A stretch of DNA of 64,000 nt from contig OY992536.1 in the NCBI GenBank assembly GCA_963921195.1, positions 327,687,038 through 327,751,037 of the forward strand, given 5' to 3'. Below, piece by piece: positions 31,339 through 41,345 of the stretch. The DNA is from Pegoplata infirma. Taxonomy: Eukaryota; Arthropoda; Insecta; Diptera; Anthomyiidae. How positions within the stretch are numbered: position 1 is the stretch's first letter; the number at the start of each line of letters is the position of its first letter. The notes beneath the pieces were generated by a model, which had not been told where the DNA came from, made no database searches, and worked only from the letters and a program-made list of their open reading frames with translations. The position numbers and the translations under genes were made by a program.

Positions 31339-31639
31339 ATGGGAATCACTGACACAAACTATTGTAGGAGTTGTGAAAAAGTTCAGGAGGAGTCAGTGAA
31401 TTATTTGATATGTGAAAATCAAGGTCTGATGAAGCGCCGCCTCAAGCATTTGAGGCAAATATTTTCCATGGCCTGGATTTCCTAAATGATGTCCCGTTGA
31501 CTTCTATAGCAGAATGTCATAGGGAATCGGAGTGGTTTGAAAAATAGAGCAGATGGATAAAAAGGATAAAGGGAATCACAACGGGCCTTAAGGCCTTGGA
31601 GGGAATTTGCCAAGTGGCGAAGTTAAGGAATTAATACTT

Positions 31640-32730
31640 ACCGGAAAGCTCTCAAACTCTGTCCTAACTTGGAAGGGTATCTTATGCTATGAGCAAGATT
31701 TTCTTTCGAGTGCGGGATGGCATTTTAATATTTTCTATGTCCATTGGAAAACCTTTTCAACTCTTCTTATATCTCGAGAATCTTTCCCTCGAGTTGGAAG
31801 GTCGCCAATGTTTAGTCAATTCCCATGGGTGAGGATACTTATCATGAAAATAACCGCCTAATAGGAATTAGGTCTGAACTTTAAAAGGGAATTAAGAGTG
31901 TGGTTAATAACCATCTCGTGAACTATCTGAAACCTTCTCAATAATTGACAAAATGGTTTAAGTAAAGGCCTTTCTACGGAAGGCCTGTTCCTACCGAAAA
32001 GGTCTGTGTGCCAATTAGGTGAGATTAAGATTGTGACTTTAGACAGCATTCCACCGTTTACAGCACGGCTCACTTGTGTCAAAGCTCATTGCTTTTAGTG
32101 TGGTAATAATTTATTTTGAATTATTTCGAACATTCTCGAGGGTCTCTTCCACATAATTTCTGGTGTACCACGAGGTTTTGTTCTATCTTTATGTATATTT
32201 CTTATTTTCGTTAATGACCTTCTAAGTCAAACTACATTCGGTCAAAGGTCAAGACTTTTGGAAGTTGGGGTCATGCGGCAGAATACGAATCACAACCTAA
32301 ATAGAGATATTGCTACTGTCTATCCGCGCAGGACCCAGTGTTTTGTGACCCTCTTCAATTGATGAAGTTTCGCATGAAGTTTCGTAGTGATGGTCGAAAC
32401 ATGTTTTTTCAAGTATCGAAAGAAGCTTTCAAGAGTCTTGGCTTTCGCAAAAGGTATAGAAGAATACCACCTATATTCCGATAAAAACTGGAATACAACT
32501 CCCATAACTATAGAGGAGTTTTAGAGTCTACTTTTCGAACGTGTTCAAAGGAAGGCGGTAAAGCTTATTAATAATAATGCTGTATCCAACTCTATTGATT
32601 TACGTGAGGCGTTTCTATCATTGTTTTTTCGATATTACTATGGAAAACTTTTTGCTGAAATAAGTAAACTTTTACCCGAAGCCCGTGTTGACATAACACT
32701 CGGTTTTATGTGGAATTAACCGCATGTGGA
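31640..32730 (+). pseudogene. Jockey-like LINE reverse transcriptase remnant
   Basis: Recognisable order of a Jockey-type RT: RVGRSPMFSQFPW followed by KITA (the N/YRPI region), VVNNHLVNYL-like sequence, a TAHLCQSSLLLVW stretch, SGVPRGFVLSLCIFLIFVND with LLS, and further on QRKAVKLINNNAVSNSIDLR and FFRYYYGKLFAEISKLLPEA from the C-terminal region. It carries numerous frameshifts and stops. It directly follows the LINE end at 31612. Confidence 0.8.
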
Positions 32731-32734
32731 ATTA

Positions 32735-33129
32735 ATAGAATTGTAACCATATGTGGAATTAATTTCCCTCCTTTCCTCCTTCCCATGTCTTCTTTACTTG
32801 ATATCTTTACAATGCATGTTGGCCCAATACGAAAAAGTTTAATTTACCAATAATTTTTTGTTAACAGAGTTTTGAGTAATAGAGGCTTAAGGCTCGTTAG
32901 TTCTTTACGAGATAATAATATTCTAAACAAACATCAATAAATTCGCAATCAAAATTTTTCAGCCATAGGTTATTTGCTGTGTTATGCAAATAACTTTTTA
33001 ATGTGTCAATACCATATCTTATTTCTGAATCTTAATTTTCATTTTTAAATGTCTTACAGGTTGTTTTATCATAAGCAAAATTGAAAATCAGCGAAATGTT
33101 TAAGCAACAGTAAATTGGACTGTTTTTTA
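32735..33129. other. Unassigned intron sequence
   Basis: Includes two GTGGAATTAA repeats near 32711-32760. No gene supported. Confidence 0.4.
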
Positions 33130-33240
33130 TCTGGAGTTGGTCAGATAGCTTTACTATATAAAATTGGGATCCGATTGATTCAATACATTAATCTAGATAT
33201 TTTCTGATTGCAGCTGTAAGGTAAGTGCAAATACATTGTA
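33130..33240 (+). promoter_or_regulatory. Candidate TATA promoter with 5' splice donor
   Basis: TTTACTATATAAAATTGGGA at about 33151 holds a good TATA box; a TSS would fall near 33185 (TTCAATACATTAA). About 45 nt on, GCTGTAAGGTAAGTGC contains a strong donor (AAG|GTAAGT, near 33222-33231). The layout resembles a small gene with a 5'UTR intron. No coding exon follows: a LINE fragment starts at about 33393. It could be a relic or chance. Confidence 0.25.
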
Positions 33241-33392
33241 GTTTGTTATCGGTTTTCAAAATTAACGTTATTCCGTATTCCGTAAACAAATTTACGGATA
33301 ATGAACGTTTGTAGTTGGGACTGTATAGAAAAAATATCTCAATTAAATTCTTTCCCCAGTTTTTGTATGAGGTTTGTCATTCGTTGGTCATA

Positions 33393-34012
33393 CCGAAACT
33401 GGTGTCCATCTGGATCCTTGCATATAGTGGGACCGCTGGGAACGGTCTGATGAATGTGTTAGGAATGGGGGGCTGATGAATGTGCTAAGAACGGGGGCAA
33501 AAGTTTGAACCTGACATCTCGGGTACTGATTATCGAAATTGATAGGTTATATCATTGATTACGTGCAGGATATCACTAATTACTTGCAGGAAATCGCGAA
33601 TCTTGTGGCCACTGCCAAATCCTAAGAGTACAGAAAGTCTTCTTACTTTTAGCAAGTGGACGGACTAATAGGGTATTAGTGGGAGTACTGGCAGGACACT
33701 GTGTAATCGGCCAAATGGCCGTACGTATGGGATTCTCTGAAAGGGAAGTAATAGAGGAGGAGTCAGTGAAGCACTTGTGTGAATGTCTGATTCAGAAGCG
33801 CCGCCTTAAGCATTTGGAGCAAAGACTTGTCGATGACCTGGAATGCCTACATGGTGTCTCATTGACTTCTCTAGCTGAATATCTAAGAATAAGAGAATGA
33901 GTTAAGAAGTAGAACTTTGTATCAGAGGGAAGTAGGGAAATAATAATTAAGATAATCACAATGGGCCTTATGACCTCCGAGTGAATTCGCCCATCCAAAT
34001 TAACCTAAATTT
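33393..34012 (+). pseudogene. RNase H LINE fragment, 3' end
   Basis: Degenerate copy of the family at 44882-46308. Recognisable: the RNase H C-terminus (GTAGNGLMNVLGMGG-like, across stops), NLVATAKS and EYRKSSYF, GVLAGHCVIGQMAVRMGFSE, EEESVKHLCECLIQKRRLKH and DLECLHGVSLTSLAEYLRIR. The 3' end AATCACAATGGGCCTTATGA then CCTCCGAGTGAATT is shared with the copy ending at 15490. The 73-codon frame 33679-33900 is part of it. Confidence 0.8.
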
Positions 34013-34545
34013 TAATAGTTGTTTATTTCATTGATTATACTGATTTTGATTTATGCATTTACCGAAGAACTTACACAAGTACTAGTACATGAAACGATAC
34101 TTTAGAAATAATTTCAGCATCTGTATGATTATATGTATACGTACAGTATAATTTAAACACAACACCAAAACACATACCGGAAAATTATGTTGGTAAAACT
34201 ATTTTAATGTAGAACAAATTTTTAAGATTTGTTTTTTAATGCTTCCCGAAATTCAATCCCTACATATAATTACACATACCTACACTCGAAAATATTACAT
34301 GCTTGTATGTAGGTACATATTTACGAATGTCAACAATGTTTAACTATCATGCAAGTAGTACAAGTGCATGTTAGCAGATGCGTTTATTTTTCAGTTTTCC
34401 ATTTCAATATTAAATAATAACAACAAACAAAAGCGTAGTTTGCTGAATTTACCTAACTTACATATGAGGTATTTCGCGCTTTACGCTAATGTTTAGAGGT
34501 GATTAGATACAAATTAAATAAAAAGTTCCTAAGTATTCTTCGACA
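34013..34545. other. Unassigned intron sequence
   Basis: AT-rich with several TACATA/TGTATG words; no supported feature. Confidence 0.4.
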
Positions 34546-34547
34546 TC

Positions 34548-34848
34548 TTTTGTAGTCTGCAGGGTGTTGCAAGAGCTTATGCAAATAAACCAGAAATAAT
34601 TTAAGCCTTGAAAGACAACATTTGGCATGAAATTGCCAAGATAGTGCCACAATTATGCCAAAATGTAATCGAACATTTTGATGAAAGAATCAATGTGTGC
34701 ACACGGAGGCATTTGGAAGATATTATTTACCATTCATAAATTGTAGAACCTCTACTATATATATAAATAAACAGATAATAAATTTCCTTTATAAATGTGT
34801 GTTTAACTTGCATTTGAAAAAGAAACTCAAACTTGAAACACCCTGTAC
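34548..34848 (+). pseudogene. Tc1/mariner-superfamily transposase C-terminus
   Basis: Plus-strand translation after TGCAGGGTG reads VARAYANKPEII, stop, ALKDNIWHEIAKIVPQLCQN, VIEHFDERINVCTRRHLEDI, IYHS. This matches the C-terminal tail seen in many insect Tc1/mariner-like transposases (Y.NKP.T...LK.NI...I..I....C..V..NF..R...C....G.HL.DIIFH). About 110 bp on, the sequence ends TTGAAACACCCTGTA, the usual terminal repeat of such elements. The catalytic domain and left end are missing. Confidence 0.65.
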
Positions 34849-34852
34849 AAGC

Positions 34853-35309
34853 GGAAGAGACTAACCAGACGTTACACTCCTGAAAGATTTAAAAAAGCAA
34901 TCTTGAACCATATGTTTAATGTTTCTAATTTTGATTTACCTTTTGTGTAAGAAAGTGTAAACTAACACAACGCGCCATATTGTTTTTACCGTTTAACTCA
35001 TTCATAAAAGTAAATTTAACATCGCTCTGTTTTTTTTCCCCGAAAATCGCTTTGTAATTCCCGTTTATTGTCGTAAAACCCGGAAGAGACTAACCAGACG
35101 TTACACTTCTGAAAGATTTAAAAAAGCAATCTTGAACCATATGTTTAATGTTTCTAATTTTGCTTTACCTTTTGTGTTAGAAAGTGTAAACTAACACAAC
35201 GCGCCATATTGTTTTAACCGTTTAACTCATTCATAAAAGTAAATTTAACATCGCTCTGTTTTTTTTTCCGAACATCTTTTTGTAATCACCGTTTATTGTC
35301 GTAAAACCC
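34853..35309. repeat. 229-bp tandem duplication
   Basis: The unit GGAAGAGACTAACCAGACGT...TTGTCGTAAAACCC occurs at 34853-35081 and 35082-35309 with few differences (ACTCCTG/ACTTCTG, TTTTGATT/TTTTGCTT). A more diverged relative (TCTTGAACCATATGGTTAAT) lies at 39760-39920. Confidence 0.9.
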
Positions 35310-36021
35310 TAATGCATCTTAAACACTGATTATTTTACGGAACACAAAAAACTTCCACTTTCAGTAACGAACATTCATTATGGAATCTCTCATATGTAGA
35401 TAATTTAATACAAACTTACATGCATTCATTCAAAGTTGTTTTTGTTTGTGTATGCCACATGTTGATGTTATTTTGTAGTACGAGTATGTTGAATGACCTA
35501 CAAAGCAATTCATTGGTCAACCAACCAATGCAACAAGTTTCCATTAACACTGCTGCAGCTACTAAAGTTGGCTTCAATTTTATAATCGTAAAGTATCGGA
35601 GTAATATTGTATTTAGTAGAGATTGTTGATATCGAAAAGAATTAATACTCGTACTAACAAAGGAAGCTATCCCAAGTGATAACGATACATTATCGCCAAA
35701 AATTTGTTATGTGTGCATTTTCTTTAAAATTGCTTTTGAGCTGTAAATTCTTAACAAAACCTTATGCAATTATGGTTTTTAGGGCATATCTGAATATTTC
35801 AGAATATAATCGATTTTTATAAAAAAAGTTAATCGAAAATAGCGTCATTTCCAATATTTTTGCAGTAACGGTTCGATACATAAGAACATTCTTAAAATTA
35901 CAGTTCCGTATGAAAATTTGATAATTTATGGTCTGATCTGTTCAGATCTAAAAACCGAAAATCGATAATAACGGCACTTGTAATATTTTGGCAGTAATGC
36001 CTCAATACATAAGAACATGGA
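35310..36021. other. Unassigned intron sequence
   Basis: No gene supported. ACTAACAAAGGAAGCTATCC at 35655 resembles a CAAGGGAAG-type end. A pair of similar blocks (AACGGTTCGATACATAAGAA and AATGCCTCAATACATAAGAA at about 35868 and 35996) indicates a local ~128-bp duplication. Confidence 0.4.
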
Positions 36022-36095
36022 AGGTTAGGTTAGGGTGGCGGTGTCTGATTGACACCTCGCATAGACCTCTTGGTCCATAGTGATACCACAAAACT
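36022..36095 (-). pseudogene. Short LINE 3' end
   Basis: Minus strand: FCGITMDQEVYARCQSDTAT, then the ...CCTAACCTAACC end. It is a strongly 5'-truncated copy of the LINE 3' end seen at 29020-29100. Confidence 0.7.
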
Positions 36096-36500
36096 TTTTG
36101 GGGTCAGTGGGGGACGTTTGGAGCACCTTCCCATCGCGAAAAATATACCAAATGTTTAATTTATTTAACAAAATACAAAAAAAATATGTAAAAAATTGTA
36201 TTTTTTTCAGAGGTTGGTTCAGTTCTTCAAGGGTAAACTTTTTTCCCCAGGCCCGATTTTGCCTATTCACGAACTTAACTTGCCTATGAACATGAGACAT
36301 ATCTGTGCCAAACTTCAGGGGTCTAGCTGTTTTATTTTGGACTGCATCGTGTTATCTTAGAATCGATCATAGATCAATAATATATATTCTTTATGGGATC
36401 CCCGACCGATATTTCGATGCGTTACAAAAGGAATGACAAAGCGAGTATACCCCCATACTGTGGTTGGAGGGTTTACAAATTTGTGAATGCAACGACTCCA
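36096..36500 (-). mobile_element. (GTCY)n-family element, array lost
   Basis: Colinear with the inverted copy at 55420-56144: CCCATCGCGAAAAATATACC, AGTTCTTCAAGGG, GGACTGCATCGTG, ATCGATCATAGATCAATAAT, ACCGATATTTCGATGCGTTA, CCCCCATACTGTGGTTGGAG. Where related copies have the tetranucleotide array (between ATCGTG and CTTAGAATCG) this copy has only a few bases. The terminal hairpin end is missing. Confidence 0.7.
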
Positions 36501-36588
36501 ATGTTCCAAAGGAATCCCATCAGTATTAACTTTAACTTTTTTAAAGACATTTTAAACTATCGAGAATTGTCGATTGTTTTAACGAATA

Positions 36589-37413
36589 CACTCAAAAAAT
36601 TATGTTAGTAAAATCAACTGAAAATGTCAGTTAAAATAACTACTTTGTAAGTTGTTTTGGGGTCAACTACTTTTTCAGTTAAATCAACTTACTATGTTAG
36701 TTAATTTAACTGACAAAAAACAACTGACTTATGTAGTAAAAACTACTTACATTTGTAGTCAATACAACTAACCTCCCAGTCGGCAAAAAAAATCACACCT
36801 GACATACTGCTGACTCCCCCTTTATAACATTGCTGACATCTTCATACAATTTTTCAAAATGTCATCAATGACATGTCAGCAGTTGGTCAGCGGTTGTTTA
36901 AACGAATTTTTAGTGGCCACTGATACTGGTGGACTCTGCTGACCAACTGCTGACATGTCATTGATGACATTTTGAAAAATTGGTATGTCAGGTGTGATTT
37001 TATTTTGCCAACTGGGCTGTAGTAAAATAAAATAACCAATATATAATTTTATTTTATTTCCAAGCAATTTTTCAGAAAAAAAAATTGAAGACCAAATTTT
37101 TCCAAGTTTTTTTTTTTGTTTTTTAAAAAAGTTGTGAAAAATAAAAGAAATAAAATTTATTTTTATTTTTTGAAAAAAAAACTTTGAAAATTTTTCAGAG
37201 ATAAAAAAATAAAATTAACTACTTTAAATAACTGTTACTACATTATAGTACCTTTTTGTTAGTTGTTAAAAAAAAAACGACTTAAAATAACTTACAGAAA
37301 TAGTTGTTTGATATTTTTCATACAAAAACAACTGACTTTGTAGTTGAAAACAACTAACTACTGTAAAATATACAAATAACTAACATGCAGTAACTTACAT
37401 AATTTTCTGATTG
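36589..37413. mobile_element. CACTCAAAAAATTATG MITE, split copy
   Basis: The ends CACTCAAAAAATTATG and CATAATTTTCTGATTG are flanked by TA (36587-36588, 37414-37415). Sequence and order follow the 11272-11834 copy closely, except for the MITE inserted at 36775-37016. The comparison fixes the insertion boundaries. Confidence 0.85.
36775..37016. mobile_element. CCCAGTYGGC MITE, 242-bp palindromic copy
   Basis: CCCAGTCGGCAAAAAAAATC pairs with the end GATTTTATTTTGCCAACTGGG-like at 36997-37016. Most of the element is an inverted repeat, with CATGTCAGCAGTTGGTCAGC against GCTGACCAACTGCTGACATG. A 2-bp CT flanks it on both sides. Confidence 0.9.
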
Positions 37414-37582
37414 TATGTGATTCTATAAATTTTTTAATTAACTACAAAAATAGTTATTTAGAGGTTTGCTTATTTTGAAATTCTATGGAAAACCGACAAA
37501 TTTCGTTAACTTAAACTTCAACAAATTTTTTGTTGATAAGTTAATGAATTTATTTAACGACAAAATTCGGTAGAAAAATGTT

Positions 37583-37775
37583 TTTTTTTATTTTTATTTG
37601 TTAAGAATTACCATATAATTACAAATCATATATTAATTTTACCTAACCGAGAATTGGTAACGATGACCTTCGTCTCGTTGTAGCGAAACAGACCAAGACC
37701 TCTGGTGGGAATCGAACCTACGACTCCCAGACACATATCCTAGCATGCTACCAACAAGCATACTGGGGCGCCTCC
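37583..37775 (-). repeat. tRNA-derived SINE, complete 193-bp copy
   Basis: It is flanked by exact direct repeats AGAAAAATGTT (37572-37582 and 37776-37786). Minus strand: head GGAGGCGCCCCAGTATGC, A-box-like TTGGTAGCATGCTAGG, B-box GTAGGTTCGATTCCCACC, body with TCGCTACAACGAGACGAAGG and GTTACCAATTCTCGG, then an A-rich tail (T-rich on the plus strand, 37583-37600). Box spacing as in a tRNA gives a Pol III internal promoter. Other copies: 27581-27744, 49344-49530, 13078-13185. All four are on the minus strand. Confidence 0.9.
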
Positions 37776-37859
37776 AGAAAAATGTTATAGAATCATTTTT
37801 AACGACAATTGTCGGTAACTATTATACCGATTTTTGTCATTAAAAAGTAAGTGAATCGA

Positions 37860-38210
37860 GCTATAGGTCTCCTGTAGAAGGACGTTTAAGAAAACCACAC
37901 TTTTCAAGTGAGTTTGACTTCAGATAGTCAACCAGATGGTGGTTTATTTTGCTCTCCATCACCTTCGCTCTCCATCACAAATTGATATCGGGCAATAGTT
38001 CTCAGGGTTTGAAGACGGACCCTTTTTAGCGATTGATTGGACGTTGGCCACCTTTCAGCAAGATGGGTAGATTCCCTTAATCAACTAAAAGCTGAAAAGG
38101 TTTCCCTTGTGTTAGCACCAGTTCTGGAATGCCATTGGGTTCCGGTGACTTATTTACGTTGAGATCCTCAAGTACCCTTTTAACTGCACGAGCTCAAAAA
38201 AATATCTTCG
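37860..38210 (-). pseudogene. Jockey-like LINE RT N-terminal fragment
   Basis: Minus strand: AVKRVLEDLNVNKSPEPNGI, PELVLTQGKPFQLLVD then a stop, WPTSNQSLKKGPSSNPENYC-like sequence across a frame change, and KVMESKINHHLVDYLKSN. It corresponds to the LDP.KSPGPDGIP...NYRPI...KV.E..IN.HL...L start of a Jockey-type RT. Several breaks; truncated on both sides. Confidence 0.75.
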
Positions 38211-38451
38211 ACATAGTACTGCATACTTTTCAAGTTCTGGCATGGGTTTATCGAATGACCAAAAGGGTTTACGAATGGCCAAAAGCTCTTAAGGCCGTAA
38301 GATTTTTAGCATAAATACGCTGTTCTTAGAGAAGCTTCTCGTGTCTTATTACCAATGCACAGGGATAAAATAGTCAGAACTTTAGTACTTTTTCAGTACT
38401 TTTTCAATACTTTTTTATGTGCAATTTTGTTTTGCGATAAATTAATTGGAA

Positions 38452-38812
38452 GTCTCTCTAGTGTCACCGGCGGATCTTTAAAATTGTTTTTTTTAGCTGC
38501 CCAAATTCATATTTAGCTGAGGGGGAAGAAACAGCCATTTTTATTTTTTTTCGTTTATCTCCCATATTATGCAAAGAAACTTAGCCATGCTGTGTATCAA
38601 ATGAAAGGTCTTTGAAAAACCTATCTAAGTGTGTAATGAACGTGTCCAAATATGCACAACTTTTCGTCATATTGAGTAAAATAACTAAATTTTAGGAAAT
38701 TTTTTTTAAGTCAAAAATTTCTTTTTTGGCACGTTGTTTGCACCACGAGATAGGTCTTTTAAATACCTTCAATCTGATACCAAATATGCCTATGCTAATT
38801 TTGTTTAACCCT
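38452..38812. mobile_element. CAAGGGAAG-family fragment
   Basis: TTGGAAGTCTCTCTAGTGTC then CCAAATTCATATTTAG, CGTTTATCTC, ATGCAAAGAAACTTAG, ATCAAATGAAAGGTCTTTGA and CACAACTTTTCGTCATATTG run colinear with parts of 10317-12065, but without the two insertions found there. The right end is missing. Confidence 0.7.
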
Positions 38813-39715
38813 TTAACGCCCATACATTTTCTATCAAATCGAAATAATTTTCTGTTCTTTGTCGTATTCAGTGACCTAATAGTAGCTGTGAAACAAAAAA
38901 TTGGACTCCTACCTCTACCCCTCTCCTCCCCCGACATAAAAAAATTTTCCGTTTGACCTCTAAAACCCCTTCTGGGTTCTAATATGGGAATTCCAGAAAT
39001 GTCTTCTTATAATGTTTAGAAATTGAAGTTTCTTTTGCATTTTTCAACTAGAACCCATATTAAGTGTTCAGATTTTCAGACATTTTCACTTGGGATACCT
39101 TTCATGTAAAGCCAACACATACACGTATGTATTTTATAAATATTACCTAGTATCATAAGTAAGTATGTACGAGTAGTATGGAAAATGAAAATTGAAAAAC
39201 AACAAAAAAATCTTACAAACTTGTTCAATTGCGCTTACAAACGTTAAAGAGTGTGTTGTAAAATATTTTCAAGAAACTATACAAGTTCTACATATTTTAT
39301 ACCAAGGGTATTTACTTCTGGTGGGATATAACAATGCTTCTTTTATTTCAATACGTGATTCAAATGTTTAAAAAAACGTTTTTTCGAGATAAAATCTGAA
39401 TTCACAGTGACGGAGAAGTTTTTACTGCAGAGTGGAGTGTACTTTAAAAGAGATGGCATAATATCAAAAATATTTACATGTGCAAATCCATTTTAATAGT
39501 AATAGATTTGTTAAAATGCTTTCGAACGCATCTACCGTAAAAATTACTCTTTTGTAACCATTTTTTGGACCAAACAGAACTTTAAAATGTTGCTTGGTTA
39601 ATTCATAATATTTTTTTTTTTAAAAGGTTTCACTGCAGTATGTAAGGGAAGTCAACGGGTTAAGTCTTAAAAAAAACACAAACAGATAATCGCTAAAACT
39701 GACAAAGCTAAATAC
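38813..39715. other. Unassigned intron sequence
   Basis: No supported gene. Small frames on both strands at 38692-38956 overlap each other and the preceding repeat. Confidence 0.4.
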
Positions 39716-39962
39716 ACAGACTTATGCAGACTCGACACTTATGACAGGTGTCAAAAGAGTAGTCTTGAACCATATGGTTAATTTGATCATGTTGTTCTAC
39801 TTTTTGGTTTAGAAAGAGAAAACTAATATAACGCATCTAAAGAAAAATAGATGCCAGATCGTGTTGTATTGTTTCACTCATTCCTAATTAGTAGAAAGTG
39901 TTGCCATGATTGGTTAAAAACTTTACTGTCGCATCTGTATTAGTCTGTCCTAAAGACCTTAA
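39716..39962. repeat. Element with ACAGACTWATRCAGA ends
   Basis: ACAGACTTATGCAGACTCGACA at the left (39716) is partly matched in reverse complement by CATCTGTATTAGTCTGT at the right. The interior is a diverged relative of the 229-bp unit at 34853. Related words (GACACCTGTCACTTATG, CTGTATTAGTCTGT) recur at 59665-59700. Confidence 0.5.
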
Positions 39963-40411
39963 CTAGTCTATGTCAAACGACTTCGTGATGATTGCAAATA
40001 AATTTAAAACTAACACTTAACAGCTGTTTAGCAAAAAATTTAACAAACTTACAAGTTGTTTAGCGTTTAGGAGATATAAAGTGAATCTCCTTAATTTTTC
40101 TTGTATACAGACATAATAAATTTATTGCAAGCGAAATTTTTGGCTTTTCAAAGTGTAAAACCATTGATGTTGTTTTGATTTTCATTTTCATTTAAGTTTT
40201 CGTTTTTTTTTTTGTTATTGTAATCTTGAAATTATTGCTTCATCGCTGTTTGGCTGGTTCAGTCAGATATGGTGGTAGTTTTGTGCAGCTTTTATAGAAG
40301 TAGTCATGGCACGAGAGCTTCTAATTTTGTACATAGTACATACAAACATACTTACGTACATATATCTACCATATAAATAATTAACAATTTAAAGTTTAAT
40401 ATCAACGAATA
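39963..40411. other. Unassigned intron sequence
   Basis: AT-rich intron sequence with no supported gene. Confidence 0.4.
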
Positions 40412-40711
40412 TTGAATGTTGCAAATAAAACCGGGAATGTCAATTTGTTTTTGTATGAATTCCCAGTTTTCATTGATAGTCGTATTTTAAATAGGTACAC
40501 TGCATTTGATGTTGATGACATCCAAAATAAAAAAATAATATTTTCATCCTTTACTATTTATAAGCGGCATTACATACCAAATGCGCTGCTACAGAATAAA
40601 AGATGTGATATGAGTGTCGAACTAACAATAAGTGTAAGAATAGTAGGGCGTCCCGAAATTTTGAAACGTACGAAATTCAAGAAGGAATTTATACCCAACG
40701 ATGGCCATTAA
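40412..40711 (+). other. Unrecognised 99-codon open frame
   Basis: An ATG-to-stop frame of 99 residues with balanced composition and few low-complexity runs, ending VGRPEILKRTKFKKEFIPND. I do not recognise a domain, and there is no splice signal or poly(A) context to support it. It precedes a tRNA-like sequence by 30 bp. In this AT-rich DNA a frame of this length can occur by chance. Confidence 0.15.
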
Positions 40712-40741
40712 ATATCTTATTGTTAAAAAAAAAAACTGTAG

Positions 40742-40812
40742 GTGCTGTGGCTCAATGGTAGGCCCGTTGGACTGTTAGCCAGTAAGCCTGGGTTCGATTC
40801 TCAGCTTAAGCA
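40742..40812 (+). repeat. tRNA-Asn-like sequence (SINE head or pseudogene)
   Basis: GTGGCTCAATGGTAGGC fits the A box, CTGTTAG gives a GTT (Asn) anticodon loop, and CCTGGGTTCGATTCTCAG is a good T-arm with B box. The anticodon stem has mismatches and the acceptor ends (TGCTG.. and ..AGCAG) pair only in part. The likely origin is a tRNA-Asn-derived SINE head or a tRNA pseudogene rather than a working gene. Confidence 0.5.
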
Positions 40813-40867
40813 GAACATAATTTTTTCTGATATCTATATCTACCTAGCTATTTATAATTAATGGAGT

Positions 40868-41345
40868 TTCGGCCTCTATTCGGTATTCGGCAAAATTTTG
40901 GCCGAATATTAGCCGAAACCGAAACTTTTTGATATTTTAAAAAATATATAAAAAAGTCGCTAAATTTTTTAATTTCGTGTTCCAATTTACTTGTTTCAGT
41001 TCACTTGAACAAAACGAATCAAGGTTATCTAATAAATGTAATACGGTTACAGTTCAAATATTTTTTTCCACTCAATCCACTAAGAAATTTACAATTTTTT
41101 TGCAAGCTTTTTAAAAAAATATAATTTTTTTTATAAATACAACAATTCCTATGGGTTCAAAACATTAAGGCCTGTATATTTATCTATAATTTTTTTTTTA
41201 ATGATTTTATTCATGCTGGGCGGCAATTTTTTTAAGTTTCGGTTTCGGTTCGGTTTCGGCCGAATATCTCTTTTTGGCCGAATATTCGGTTTGGTTTCGG
41301 TTCGGCCTCGAAAAACTGGTTTCGGTCGGACTCTATCGATTTTTG
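40868..41345. repeat. TTCGG-array element
   Basis: TTCGGCCTCTATTCGG/GCCGAATATTAGCCGAAACC words at 40868-40930 and GTTTCGGTTCGGTTTCGGCC with GCCGAATATTCGG at 41238-41335 face each other around an AT-rich centre. The layout is like the other subterminal-motif elements here, but no exact target duplication was found. Confidence 0.5.

Larger units (their letters stand above)
30108..31612 (+). pseudogene. RNase H LINE fragment split by a MITE
   Basis: Same family as 44882-46308. Before the insertion: GTGSEAYSERLEIRDPLRLP, LASLAALKAL, a decayed WVPGN..YDECTRK RNase H end and a TLWPL-like block. At 30667-30668 it is interrupted by the MITE 30669-31338; after it the zinc-knuckle region resumes (NYCRSCEKVQEESVNYLICE, read across frames) and the conserved 3' end GGGAATCACAACGGGCCTTA is reached near 31590. 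Many stops and gaps. Confidence 0.75.

Noticed and set aside
37583..37775. Functional tRNA on the minus strand
   Set aside because: Boxes and T-arm are present, but the sequence recurs with a shared body, A-rich tail and target duplication, so it is a SINE.
40742..40812. Functional tRNA-Asn gene
   Set aside because: The T-arm and anticodon loop look right, but the anticodon and acceptor stems do not pair properly.
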